From contig OX438753.1 of assembly GCA_949316235.1 (NCBI GenBank), forward strand, positions 23,058,801 to 23,122,800: a DNA stretch of 64,000 bases. Reading direction: 5' to 3'. The notes under the pieces were generated by a model that was not told the DNA's origin, searched no databases, and saw nothing but the letters and a program-made list of their open reading frames with translations. A program made the position numbers and the translations under genes. This DNA comes from Oegoconia quadripuncta (lineage: Eukaryota > Arthropoda > Insecta > Lepidoptera > Autostichidae). How positions within the stretch are numbered: position 1 is the first letter of the stretch; each line of letters starts with the position of its first letter. Shown one piece after another: positions 1 to 9,480 of this stretch.

Positions 1-253
1 CAAAGTTTTCCCATTTGGGTTACAAAGTAATAAATTCGAGCGAAATAATTATTATATTCATGTTGTGTGGGACGCATGAGCGACTATTACTTTCTATTTA
101 CTTAACTACAAAACGTGCTTAGTACAAAAAAACATTGAATGGATTGTTGTTCTCACGATTATAAGTAAGTAGTTATCACTTAGTAACAAACAATTAAATG
201 ACTATTTTTATAGCATTTTTTTAAAATTTTTATTATTGACTGGATTCGCCTTT
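1..253. other. Unassigned AT-rich sequence
   Basis: I see no coding signal or recognisable repeat here; the stretch runs up to the head of an S1 SINE. Confidence 0.5.
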
Positions 254-495
254 GACGACCGATTGGTGTAATTGATAGTGACCCTGTCAGCGAAACCAAC
301 GGTTGCGGGTTCGAATCCCGCGACTGGTAAATGTTTGTGTGATGAATATCAACATTTATTCCAGAGTCATGGATGTTTATATAAATATTTATGTATGTTT
401 ATCCGTTATCTAGTATCTATAGTACAAGCTTTGCTTAGTTTGGGACTAGATGATTGGTGTAAGTGTCCGAAATATTAAAAAAAAAAAAAAAAAAT
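254..495 (+). mobile_element. S1 SINE, full length, tRNA-headed
   Basis: The head resembles a tRNA gene, with a box A-like TGGTGTAATTGATAG and a box B-like GGTTCGAATCC. The S1 body follows (TGTTTGTGTGATGAATA, then GATGATTGGTGTAAGTG) and the copy ends at GTCCGAAATATT plus about 18 A. This architecture is that of a SINE transcribed by RNA polymerase III and mobilised by a LINE. The open frame across it (272-478) is a by-product: the same frame recurs in other S1 copies. It is not a working tRNA gene because the anticodon arm does not fold properly and SINE sequence follows directly. Confidence 0.9.
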
Positions 496-632
496 TGACC
501 ACAATCTCACCTGATGGAAAGTGACGATGTGGTCGAAGATGAAGCACGCGATCCCAGCAAATGCCTATTCACTCTGCTCTTGAAGATCCCAAGGTTCTAG
601 GATTCAGGAAAGTGACGCCGGAAGCATAATAT
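496..632 (-). mobile_element. LINE-D tail fragment
   Basis: Read on the minus strand, this matches the better copy at 24300-24565: the coding end around GGGATCTTCAAGAGCAG, followed by the 3' UTR with CATCAGGTGAGATTGTGGTC. Only the last few dozen codons remain and they are broken. It abuts the A-tail of the S1 SINE to its left. Confidence 0.65.
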
Positions 633-639
633 ATTAAGT

Positions 640-1030
640 TTTATCTAACTAATATTATAAATGCGAAAGTTTGGATGTTTGTTTTTTTTTCATACCTGAT
701 GTTAAGTGAAGATGAGGTCGAAAGTGGAAGCGTACTGACCAGGAAACCCCAACACATTTGGGGGACTGGCTATCTTATGTCTGACAACCGGAACACAACA
801 ATGCTATTAACATTGTTGCTTGCGGCAGATTTAGATAAGATGGTGGTAGCTAGCCAGGCGGACATTTAAAATGCCCTACCACCAAAAATGTTTGTTTGTT
901 GCTCAATCAGGGCGAAACGGATGAACGGATTTGGATGAAATTTGGTATATAGGTAGAATATACCCGGGATTGAGACATGTAAATAGGGATGCAGATACAA
1001 ACTACGTGAATAAATTTCATATATTTACAT
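640..1030 (+). repeat. Dispersed repeat R1 (ATGCGAAAGTTTGGATG), split by an S2 SINE
   Basis: The left part begins CTAATATTATAAATGCGAAAG. The right part resumes with ATGTTTGTTTGTTGCTCAATC and continues through GATGAAATTTGGTATATAGG. Related copies lie at 3000-3068, 7085-7275, 25055-25150 and 37262-37430. The family is non-coding; the AT-rich start and wide dispersal would fit a Helitron-like or MITE-like element, but I cannot see diagnostic ends. The S2 insertion duplicated ATGTTTGTTT on both sides. Confidence 0.6.
682..889 (-). mobile_element. S2 SINE, head missing, nested in R1
   Basis: Reading the minus strand, the S2 body runs from TTTGGTGGTAGGGCATTTTAAATG to CTTCACTTAACATCAGGT and a tail seen here as T9. 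The tRNA-like head and the final GAGGTCAAGTAC segment are absent. The copy sits between two copies of ATGTTTGTTT, a likely target-site duplication. Confidence 0.85.
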
Positions 1031-1075
1031 GCAGATACATACATAGATCAATAGACAAATATATACAACGTAAGA

Positions 1076-1215
1076 TACATGATATCATTTGTTGAATGTC
1101 AATTTAAATCTATTGGAAATAAAAATAGGGCTAAGCATTTTTCGGTCAGTCAGTATGTCCAAGCTACCACCGCTTCGGAAAGGGAAATCATCTGTGGGAA
1201 AAGAAGCGGCGCAAG
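1076..1215 (+). repeat. Dispersed repeat R4
   Basis: This segment (core TTTAAATCTATTGGAAATAA, then CCGCTTCGGAAAGGG) is similar to 19785-19945 and more weakly to 28228-28290. It probably belongs to the 3' portion of a LINE, because the 19.7-kb copy runs into a LINE-D-like tail, but I cannot place it in a reading frame. Confidence 0.45.
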
Positions 1216-1254
1216 AAACCCACAGGATCATTTTCTTTTCTTTTCTTTTTTTTT

Positions 1255-1400
1255 TTATATATAAAAGTATACAACTAATACAATTTTATATTTTTTGGGA
1301 GCTGGGCGAAGTATACCAAGCGTTTTTGTCATTTAGGTAGTCACTAATTTTGTAATAACCTTTTTTTGTTAATGTTGTTTTGACATTCATCATGACAGAC
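1255..1400 (-). mobile_element. LINE-A/B-type tail fragment
   Basis: The minus strand reads LTKKGYYKISDYL, matching the LTKCYYKITDYL end of the LINE-A tail at 48.0-48.4 kb and KKGYYRIDDYL of LINE-B at 40.4 kb. Only about 20 codons are recognisable. Confidence 0.6.
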
Positions 1401-2150
1401 AAATATCTTCCACTACGCCACATTCTGTGCAAATAGGAGATGGGGCTTTAACCATCAATTTATTTTCATAACATCAACTCTGATATTGGAATGTTGTTAG
1501 TACAAGTACCTACTATCTTGCAAGTTTCAAGGATGATGAGGTGCCCGATATTGGTAATTCTAGGAATTGCTAAAACATTCGGAAATTGATGTAACACGGC
1601 CAATATTACAAATTTGCTCTAAATGCTAGGCTAGGTAATAGCATCGTAAATAACTTTTAAAATTGTTAAGTCTCGCACCAATTCTCCGGAAGCTTCTCAA
1701 AAGTGGTGATAAAAATGAAACATACGCAAGTAAAATAAAACTCTGGAGAGACTTCTTTGAAACTTCCAAAGAATTTTCACGTTACGGTGTGTTTTCGCAA
1801 TTTTCACAGATTACCTCTCGCCTTAAGTGTAATGGCACACACCACCGCGTAATTTCAGCAAAGAATGTCTTTCATGTGGTCCATTCCAAATAACTACTGA
1901 ATTTTATAAAATGTTATGTAACTTTGTTAATGCATATGTCACAGTTTTTATTCGAAAACGTTGGGCAACTTCATATATTTAACTTGTTTATCCCGCGGAA
2001 ACTACTCACTTTATTTTTTTTTAAGGATTGATTTAATGATTTATTTGAAATCACAGCCATAATTACAAATTTAATTTATCGGAATAAAAATCAGCTTATT
2101 TAAATGTACTGACCAAGTCACTGGTCAAGTGGATAAGGTAAATAATAATA
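1401..2150. other. Unassigned; 76-codon frame of unknown meaning
   Basis: An open frame at 1663-1893 (+) has no motif I recognise and no clear start context. A short piece near 1975-2020 (CCCGCGGAAACTACTCACTTTAT) resembles sequence at 7105-7135 next to R1, so part of this is probably repeat-derived. Confidence 0.4.
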
Positions 2151-2154
2151 AATG

Positions 2155-2266
2155 TCTTTGCACATACACGCCACCTAGTGCCACACTACGCAACTAGGCT
2201 TGTATTATGGATGCCAGATAGTTGATAAACTACACAAATATATTTTTTTTTGTAAATAAATACTTA
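2155..2266 (-). mobile_element. S3 SINE 3' fragment joined to S1
   Basis: The minus strand carries the S3 body and 3' end: the T-rich ATTTATTTACAAAAA run, CATCCATAATACAAGCC and a degenerate CTAGGTGGCGTGTATGTG end. It runs directly into an S1 SINE in the same orientation. Confidence 0.75.
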
Positions 2267-2506
2267 TAAATAAATATTATAAATATTTCGGACACTTACA
2301 CCAATCATGTAGTCCCAAACTAAGCACAGCTGTACTATGGATACTAGATAACGGATAAACATACATAAATATTTATATAAACATCCATGACTCGGGAATA
2401 AATGTTCGTATTCATCACACAAACATTTACCCCTCGTGGGATTCGAACCCGCAACCGTTGGTTTCGCTGATAGGTTCACTATCCACTACACCAATTGGTC
2501 GTCATA
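2262..2506 (-). mobile_element. S1 SINE, full length
   Basis: On the minus strand the head (GACGACCAATTGGTGTAGTGG with box B GGTTCGAATCC) is at 2440-2506 and the tail GTGTCCGAAATATT at 2280-2295. Both Pol III boxes are legible. The minus-strand open frame across it is an S1 by-product. Confidence 0.9.
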
Positions 2507-2544
2507 TACCTATTTAAGTATTTAGAAACGAAATAACCCGACAG

Positions 2545-2725
2545 TAAATTTTGTATTTTGCGGGCGCCATGTTGGATTTTTCACCATAAAAAGTATCCTA
2601 TGACACTCTAGGGATCAAGACTGATCGAACGAGATTCACTTCAAAATCGGTTGAGCCGTTTAAGCTGCAGGAGGTAACATAGAAATCTACATACAAACAT
2701 AACCCTCCTTTTTGGGCCTGTCGGG
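2545..2725 (+). repeat. Dispersed repeat R5
   Basis: Shared with 26455-26590 (TATCCTATGACACTC, then AGGAGGTAACATAGAAATC) and, for the end part CATAACCCTCCTTTTTGGG, with 23905-23970. It is non-coding and typical of dispersed lepidopteran repeats; the class is unresolved. Confidence 0.55.
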
Positions 2726-2999
2726 TAAAGAAAATACTGCCTTGCCGTAATACAGTTCATACTAGAACGGAAGGCAGTGAATAACTCGATATATTACAGT
2801 CGCAGTAAGGAGATATCTTCAGATACACGATTCTCAGTATTAATATGTTACGAGCTAGACAGGTGTTTCTTACCAATACTTTTTCTTTGTTAAATGTTAG
2901 TGTGCTACAGTGAGATTTATATTTTAAAGCTAACTAAACATAATGTGTCATAAGAAATATTTGTAAATCTTTTAAAATAAAGTTACTATTTATTTTACG
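2726..2999. other. Unassigned AT-rich sequence
   Basis: No recognisable feature. Confidence 0.4.
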
Positions 3000-3068
3000 T
3001 TTGTGTTCGAGCAACAAACAGATGAACAAACAAACATCTAAAATTTCGCATTTATAATATTAGTTAGG
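3000..3068 (-). repeat. R1 fragment
   Basis: The minus strand begins CTAATATTATAAATGCGAAAT and continues into GTTTGTTTGTTCATC, the start of R1. Confidence 0.6.
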
Positions 3069-3489
3069 GTGACCAATAATATCCCAAATATAAGTATTTA
3101 TCAACGATTCACCGTTGGAATTACACAGAAATGCTCATGTGAACCTATCGCCGGTGAAACTTTGTAATGATTAACATAAAAAAACCGGACAAAGTTGGTA
3201 TTGAATGAAAATAAAACACGAGGGAAATAAGAGCTGCCTGCAAACTTTATCTATCTGTATAATAATGAAGAACTATGCATTGCAAATTATTAAAGATTTC
3301 CCACGAGTCAATTCAAGCGCAGGCAAACTTTATCTTCTACCGACAAGAATTGATAAAATAATTCGCTGTTTATATTTCAAAGGAACAACGTATAAGATCG
3401 TTTGTATATGTAGGTCGTTGTTTATCCAAATGCCCGACGACTCATTGAGTCATTTGTATAAAAATGGAGAGTGTAATGTAACATAATAA
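3069..3489. other. Unassigned; 93-codon frame without recognisable motif
   Basis: The frame at 3205-3486 (+) contains no domain or signal I recognise. It is followed immediately by a LINE-A tail, so it is more likely repeat-derived or random than a gene. Confidence 0.35.
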
Positions 3490-3605
3490 TATACATTCAA
3501 AATTAGGCTGAATATCGCTGAGCGGTCTATGACCATGCTTGCATATCATCCAGATAGAAATTTTATAATAGCCTTTTGTAAATAATGTGTTTTTTAAAAT
3601 GGTTT
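3490..3605 (-). mobile_element. LINE-A tail fragment
   Basis: The minus strand contains GGCTATTATAAAAT and GATGATATGCAAGCATGG, matching the YYKITDYLNDKQAW end of LINE-A (48361-48410). It is 5'-truncated and broken. Confidence 0.6.
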
Positions 3606-3610
3606 TACTT

Positions 3611-3917
3611 ATGCACAACGGGCCAGCACTTGACCCCAATCACACCCGATGCCAAGTGTACTGACCGTACTGACCCGGAAACCCAAAATATTTGGGGAAC
3701 TGGCTATCTTATCTCTGACAACCGGAACACAACAATGCTATTAACATTGCTGCTTGGCGGCAGATTTAGATAAGATGGTAGTAGCTAGCCAGGCGGACAT
3801 TTAAAATGCCCTACTACTAACCAAATCTAGTATTAAACATGTACCCCGCTAGGGATCGAACCCGCGACCTCCGAATCGTAAACCCAATGTTGTTTACTTT
3901 GAGCCACGGAGGCGGTT
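3611..3917 (-). mobile_element. S2 SINE, nearly full length
   Basis: On the minus strand the head AACCGCCTCCGTGGCTCAAA is at 3898-3917, box B GGTTCGATCCC follows, then the S2 body and its 3' end TTGTGCAT. There is a small internal deletion near the 3' end. The family has Pol III boxes in a tRNA-like head. Confidence 0.9.
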
Positions 3918-4084
3918 AAAAACTTTGTTTCACTAATATAAAAAAAAAACTGTTAAAGAATCATAACTCGTATATTGCACTAATGTGATTTTATATCAGT
4001 GACAAATTATCTTTTTTAATATTGTCCACCACGTGTTGTTTCCGTCCGAGTTATGTGAGTTCTGGATAAGGGATAAACTGAACC

Positions 4085-4247
4085 AGCAGTGGTAGCATGA
4101 CAACTTGCGATAAAGGTTATCACACATGTTATCGCGGTCATCTGTCAAGATGAGCGACATAACAGTCGTACAGCAGCATTTTGACAGATGCGCGCGATAT
4201 AACATGTGATAAACTTTATCGCGTATGCTCACGTTACCCATGCTGGT
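4085..4247. repeat. Foldback (MITE-like) element
   Basis: Two imperfect inverted arms, about 4085-4142 and 4180-4247, share blocks such as CGATAAA-GTTATCACA-ATGTTAT and CATCTGTCAA, separated by a short spacer. There is no coding content. This is the structure of a non-autonomous DNA transposon or foldback. Confidence 0.65.
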
Positions 4248-4320
4248 GACTAGCTCTTTCCACTACCATTATCATAAGACTTAAGAAGCCTATAACTTAG
4301 GAATGGGAAAAAGTGAAAGC

Positions 4321-4645
4321 ACCGCCTCCGTGGCTTAATGTAAACATTGGGTTTTCGATTAGGAGGTCGCGGGTTCGATTTCCAGCGGGGTACATGTTTA
4401 AGTACTCGGTTTGGTTGGTGGTAGGGCATTTTAAAATGTCCACCTGGCTAGTTACCACCATCTTATCTAAATCTGCCGCCAAGCAGCAATGTTATTAGCG
4501 TTGTTGTGTTCCGGTTGTCAGTGATAAGATAGCCAGTCCCCCCAATGTGTTGGGGTTTCCGGGTCAGTACGCTTCCACCTTAGACCTCATCTTCACTTAA
4601 CATCAGGTGAAGTACGAACCCGTCGTGCATCATAATAAAAAAAAA
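4321..4645 (+). mobile_element. S2 SINE, full length
   Basis: The head starts ACCGCCTCCGTGGCTTAATG. The internal CCGCCAAGCAGCAATG and TGTTGGGGTTTCCGGG blocks are present. The 3' end has lost the TGATTGAGGTCAAG block (GTGAAGTACGAACC remains) and ends in an A-rich tail. Confidence 0.9.
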
Positions 4646-5298
4646 CAGGGGAAACGCATAAACATCGCTACTGTGTCGAAGTGACTTGGCCTCCAAGGCA
4701 AATATAATAAGAATATTTGGGATATCTCTGACCTTAACCATATTGGAATAAAAGTCGTAACAGTATGTAACCTAGACGTTTTCTGCCTGCACTTCAGTCA
4801 ATGTCGACTTTTTCCTTATTTTGACGGTTATTTGGTCAAATACAAACTTATCTTTACAACAAGCTATCTACTATAATAAAAAGTTATAGATTATAGCAAT
4901 GACATAGATACCGGGTCGTATTAACCTCCATATCTTCTGACCTCCATATTTTCTCTGCTCGATCCTATTGCAATGTCCTTTCTGTAGGACCCGAGGTCTC
5001 GATAAAGACAAATGTACGTTTTACATCTTTATCCGATGTAAGTAAATCGTATCCTATGACGTCATCGATACTTGTCCTACATAATAAACGAGGTACAGCG
5101 GTTTGAAATCGATACATGTAAAACGATGGCGTGTAATCTATCACCTGTACTTCTAATTTTATAGTTGTTACCAAAAGTAGCGATCCACAATAGCGTGTTG
5201 GTACTCACGCTGATGTATGGGAACGAATGTTGGGTATGACAGAAGAAGAAAGAAAACAGAATCAACGCAGTAGAAATGCGTTTACTGCGTAGTTATAG
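4646..5298. other. Unassigned AT-rich sequence
   Basis: No gene or recognisable repeat. Short minus-strand frames at 4965-5265 have no motif I recognise. Confidence 0.4.
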
Positions 5299-5718
5299 GT
5301 CCTTACCTATGAAATTGGCGTTTTGTATGAAGAATTTCATTAAGACTATTTCTCTATACAAACATTTTTGATTTTTTTTGGGAACGGCAAATCCAAATTT
5401 AGCTAAACTTTGTGTGTATTATCGGATAACATTAAGTTAAGTATAGGCAGCGTTAATTTTTTAAAGTAACCGCTCTATAAAAGTTTCAGCGAATCTAAGA
5501 AATGATTATGGGAAGCACATGAAAAGAGTCTGTTCAATTTTCTTTTAATTATGTGATTTGGCACAGAAATAAAAAAATATTTCATGTGAAACCTTGAAAT
5601 AATATTGCATTTTCCAAATAAAAAACAAATTTGGATATAGCTTTGAAAATCGCAAGAATTGGTACATATGATTAACGAAGAAAAAAAACTCCAATTTCAT
5701 AGGTAAAGACCCAATATG
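5299..5718. mobile_element. MITE M1, copy 1, with terminal inverted repeats
   Basis: The left end GGTCCTTACCTATGAAATTGG and right end CCAATTTCATAGGTAAAGACC form roughly 21-bp inverted repeats. The interior is AT-rich and non-coding. A second copy, about 90% similar by eye, is at 51685-52078. These are hallmarks of a non-autonomous DNA transposon. Both right ends are followed by CAATA, so the true border may be CCCAA next to a TA target; the left border is less clear. Confidence 0.75.
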
Positions 5719-6340
5719 TGTGGAGTGACATTGAATGATAGGTTAAAGAATTGTGTGATTAGAGAAAGTTGTGACGTGCAAGATGACGTAGTGAATAAGA
5801 AAGTAGTATGTGTTTGGGCATAGAGAACGAATGAGTGGAAGTGTCGGGTTTTCCTGCCTCGTCCCTGGTTTGGGGACGGGTGAATCGTCTTCTTGGCATT
5901 GGCCAATCTCACGAGGTTGTCCTCGCCGCTCGTTACCACGAGCGGGGCCTTAGGTGAGTAAGTGAAATCCGGTAGTCAATCCAGGGGGTGATGGGGTCGA
6001 CGAGCTCGAGCCTACCCTAGAGAGGACAGGCGAGCGTCAAGTCGTCCTCATCTTCTTCTTTCTTCACACCGCTGATGCGCTCGAGCACACCGGGTGGGAC
6101 CCCGTTCGGGGAGGCCCTGTGGGCGAGCTGCTATCGGCGGTGACTGGCGGTGGAGTCAAGTCGGGTTCGGCTGCCGGCAAGATGAGGTCTCGCGGCAGCT
6201 TACGTCGATCCGGGGGGCGCGCGTGGTGCGGGGTCAGTTTCCGCAGATGCGGGTTCCTGGCCGCTTGTTCACAAGTTGGTGGTTTGGCGGCGGACGAAGC
6301 TGTCGAGGCTCTCGACGCCCAGTTCACGGCTGATCACGTC
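5719..6340 (-). mobile_element. GC-rich transposon-derived block
   Basis: This is one of the few GC-rich stretches in the window. The minus strand reads as proline-, serine- and arginine-rich peptide (for example PDRRKLPRDLILPAAEP near 6250) and then NLVRLANAKKTIHP near 5900, with breaks between. The composition and decay fit part of a non-LTR retrotransposon, possibly ORF1 or UTR, rather than a host gene. I cannot name the clade. The plus-strand 158-codon frame starting at 6119 crosses from this block into a different LINE tail and is a chimera. Confidence 0.5.
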
Positions 6341-6344
6341 ATTC

Positions 6345-6720
6345 CTCACGTAGCGAGGGGCATCTACAATTGTCCTCATCGTCAACGATTGTTGCACTTG
6401 GAGTTGGTCGCGGTTGGTGAAAGGAGATTAACGAAGGCAATATATACCGAAAGCGTGAATGGAAGGGGAGGTGAAGGACAACCAAGAAGGACGTACGTCA
6501 ATCAAGTGACTGATGTACTCACAAAAGGTCACGTGCGGTCAACCACTTACCGACGTGCGTGTATGAAGCATTTGATGAGAGTGGAAGAAAAGTAGTACCT
6601 ATGTCAGGATCGTTGCAAGTGAAAATCATTGCCTTCCCCAACGGGAACGAGGCGTGCGCATATATATGTATTACCAAAACTTCATTGAAACAATTATCTC
6701 TAACATTCTCAAAAATTCGG
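6345..6720 (+). mobile_element. LINE tail with RRLTKAIY...GQPRRTYV motif
   Basis: The plus strand reads ERRLTKAIYTESVNG, then GEGQPRRTYVNQV and YRRACMKHLMRVEE before a stop at 6593-6595. A frame-shifted continuation carries AFPNGNEACAYI near 6632-6670. This is a commonly seen C-terminal tail of lepidopteran reverse-transcriptase elements (family assignment from memory). No catalytic domain remains. Confidence 0.75.
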
Positions 6721-6775
6721 CACATCAAATGATTAGAACTAACCTGTCTCTTTCCGATAATGTATTAAAATTCTT

Positions 6776-6868
6776 CTAGTGGTTACCCATCCAACGACTG
6801 ACCGCGCTGGACATTGTTTAACTTCGCTAATCGAAAACGAATCGTGAAAGCGACTGCACCAGAGCGCT
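6776..6868 (-). mobile_element. 5S rRNA-derived sequence, copy 1
   Basis: On the minus strand, TTCGATTAGCGAAGTTAAAC is followed by CAGCGCGGTCAGTCGTTGG and ATGGGTAACCA. The order and spacing correspond to the internal promoter region of eukaryotic 5S rRNA (consensus CGATCACCGAAGTTAAGCA, GCGCGGTTAGTACTTGG, ATGGGTGACC). The first half of the 5S molecule is diverged or replaced, so this is not a functional 5S gene. It is best read as a 5S-headed retroposon or pseudogene. A second copy on the plus strand is at 15915-16008. Confidence 0.7.
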
Positions 6869-6879
6869 TTATTTATATA

Positions 6880-7079
6880 AATAATAATAATAAATATTTC
6901 GGACACTTACACCAATCATCTAGTCCCAAACTAAGCAAAGCTTGTATTATGGATAGCGGATAAACATACATAAATATTTATATAAACATCCGTGACTCAG
7001 GAATAAATGTTCATATTGATCACACAAACATTTACCCGTCGCGGGATTCGAACCCGCAACCGTTGGTTTCGCTAACAGG
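6880..7079 (-). mobile_element. S1 SINE, 5' head truncated
   Basis: The S1 tail (GTGTCCGAAATATT) is at 6890-6910 and box B GGTTCGAATCC at 7043-7057 on the minus strand. The copy ends abruptly at 7079, before the head, against R1-associated sequence. Confidence 0.88.
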
Positions 7080-7084
7080 AAATA

Positions 7085-7278
7085 AACTTATGTTTTCAAT
7101 TTATAATCAACTTTATCGCGGAACTACTCACTTTATCGGGTTTAAAAGTATCCTATGTTTCAATCCAAAGTATATTCTACCTACATACCAAATTTCATCC
7201 AAATCCGTTAATCCGTTTCGCCGTGATTGAACGACAAACAAACAAACATCCAAACTTTCGCATTAATAATATTAGTTA
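7085..7278 (-). repeat. R1 repeat, longest uninterrupted copy
   Basis: The minus strand starts CTAACTAATATTATTAATGCG, passes CGGATTTGGATGAAATTTGG, and ends near AAGTGAGTAGTTCCGCGATA. It gives the uninterrupted arrangement used to recognise the S2 insertion in the 640-1030 copy. Confidence 0.6.
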
Positions 7279-7289
7279 GATTAGATAAT

Positions 7290-7540
7290 GACGACCGATT
7301 TGTGTAGTGGATAGTGAACCTATCGCTGAACCAACGGTTGCGGGTTCAAATCCCGCGAGGGGTAAATTTGTTTGTTTGATGCTTGTGTGATGAATACGAA
7401 CATTTATTCCCGAGTTATGGATGTTTATATAAATATTTATGTGTTTATCCGTTACCTAGTATCCATAGTATAAGCTTGCTTAGTTTGGGACTAGATGATT
7501 GGTGTAAGTGTCCGAAATATTTATTTATTTATTATTATCT
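7290..7540 (+). mobile_element. S1 SINE, full length
   Basis: The head is ACGACCGATTTGTGTAGTGG, box B GGTTCAAATCC, and the tail GTGTCCGAAATATTTATTTA. A small insertion (TTGTTTGATGC) follows the head. Confidence 0.9.
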
Positions 7541-8200
7541 TACTGTATATAGCGGATATTTTTAGAGAAATCTGTGCTCAAAGCGGATAGTCAGATTATG
7601 TGTCGTTACTACTGAGAACTAAGCTTTCCCATAATGCTAGGAATGTTAGCCATACATCTGCCTAGACATTCCATATCTAATTAAACCGTCTGCCTGCGAC
7701 CTTTACATAGAGAAAGAAATACAAAGATATCTGACGTAGCTTTGTTATGTTACCAATTTTCTTAGTCATTTAATAAGGCAAGTAATATAGTGCCCCTTAT
7801 AAATTGTATTATCTTAACTAAATCTGAACAAAGGAAATGCTAATCAGGTTTTGATGTTATCTTGGCAGTAAAACAGCGCTGAATAAATAAATTAATGGAA
7901 TTAATCCAATATAGAGTGAACATCACTAGAAATTTTTATATGCAAAATTATCTGTAAATCTCTTTAGAGTAAATATAATAGCTATATAATTTGGAATCTA
8001 TGCCTCGTTTGGCATTATAGAAAAATCTTTTTATTATTGACACGAGGTACAAGTTTCTAGGTTAATCTATTTTCAAGCCATAAAACTGTCTGATAGATAA
8101 GATTAGAGAATGCGGGTAGATGAACTACAAAGTCATGCTTTGAATTTAGTGCCACAAAATACCTAATTATATGTAAATATAGCTACGATAAATGCAGGGT
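7541..8200. other. Unassigned AT-rich sequence
   Basis: No coding frame or repeat recognised. Confidence 0.4.
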
Positions 8201-9480
8201 GTTAGGAAGGTCAATCCTTGGCAGTGATTGTCGAACGTTTTTTTAAGGACTACTGCTGATAGGGGGATTGCCTTTTCAATGAGCACGAGCGAACGCGGGT
8301 ACACTCTGCTCAATACTCTTTCAAACCGTTAGAGTGAACTTGACAGGTCGAATTATGAATGAAGAACTAAAATGCAATCGTCGACGAAGCGACATAATGG
8401 AAACCCTCTCGGTATTTTCGTATTGTAGTTCGAGATGGAAAGGGGATGAAATGACACCGCCCTATATATATGGATAACTGGACAAAGGTCAAATATGAAT
8501 GAAGATAATAATATAGCATCTTCACTGGCATCAAGTTATTGGGATAACTTTTGCGTTAAGGAAGTTGAGGAGTAGCTCTCAGCCAATGATTATCTTCACG
8601 AGTAGTCTATAAAAGCTCACTGGTGGAGTTTTGTCCAAAAGTAACATAAACATGTCACTCCTACGGGGAAATTTTGTTGATTTTAATGAAATCGCAGATA
8701 TCTGGAAGCTAGATCCATATTCTGACTAAATCTTGCTTGTATATGGTAGATAAGTTCTATATTAACGAAAAAAAGCTTTAGATGCTGATCATGAGACCCT
8801 GATCACCGCATCTTAGTCTAGGTCTCATAAAGACGAGTTACATGAGCCAAAATTCGATAATTTTACTATTTATGTTGCTGAGTTCCTAAGTCTCTCTTAC
8901 GGCTCCATCATACCTAGCACTATCTACAATCAGACTGCTTTTCAATACAAATCAAACGTGCCCAAATTCGATGGAGTTGTATTGTTTTATTACCAAGTTC
9001 GTGACCACCTGCAACTTCATTGTCACCATATTACATCCGACTTAAACACGTAATTTCGATGAAGTGGGTCAAATTTACCTTGTAAGATACTCCGGACACT
9101 ATCCATCGATAAGTTTGCAAATCTCATGAAAAATCCTTCCCCGAATTGATATTGTGACATTTGCGTGAAAATAGATGATGAGCAACACTTGTTGATGGTG
9201 TATGGCAAAAATAACCTGAAAGGGAGACTGATGAGATATAAATGGAGGTTATTTGAAGTAGGCCATACTAAGTTCTCCGGCTGGTTCCACCTCGGATGTA
9301 GCTTTGGCTATGTCAATTGGTGACGAGTTCTCACCACTAACTCCCTTGTTCTTATTAATTAATTAGCATATATCTTTATGTATGTTTAGGCACAGAATTC
9401 ATATAGTTGGTTTAGGTTTACTTAGGTTAAGCTACGATCGGATTGCCATGTCCTGATAGATAAAAATCCCTAAATAAATA
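8201..9480 (+). mobile_element. LINE-C, heavily decayed; clear 3' end
   Basis: The recognisable part is 9080-9480. At 9152-9220 the plus strand reads CDICVKIDDEQHLLMVYGK, a Cys-x2-Cys and His-type motif like the C-terminal zinc-finger region of jockey-type reverse transcriptases. It is followed by FHLGCSFGYVNW and a 3' UTR with TTTATGTATGTTTAGG and TTGCCATGTCCTGA. The same 3' end recurs at 22880-23070. Sequence 8201-9080 has the base composition of a decayed coding region but I could not align it, so the left boundary is a guess. Confidence 0.55.

Noticed and set aside
254..330. tRNA genes at this and all other S1, S2, S3 and S4 heads (box B GGTTCGAATCC)
   Set aside because: Each is followed by a SINE body and repeated across the window; the acceptor and anticodon arms do not form a proper tRNA.
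6119..6595. 158-codon plus-strand ORF, the longest uninterrupted one in the window
   Set aside because: Its first half is antisense to a GC-rich retroelement-like block and its second half is a LINE C-terminal tail; the fusion is accidental.
6776..6868. Functional 5S rRNA gene
   Set aside because: Only the promoter-containing half is recognisable and several core positions are changed.
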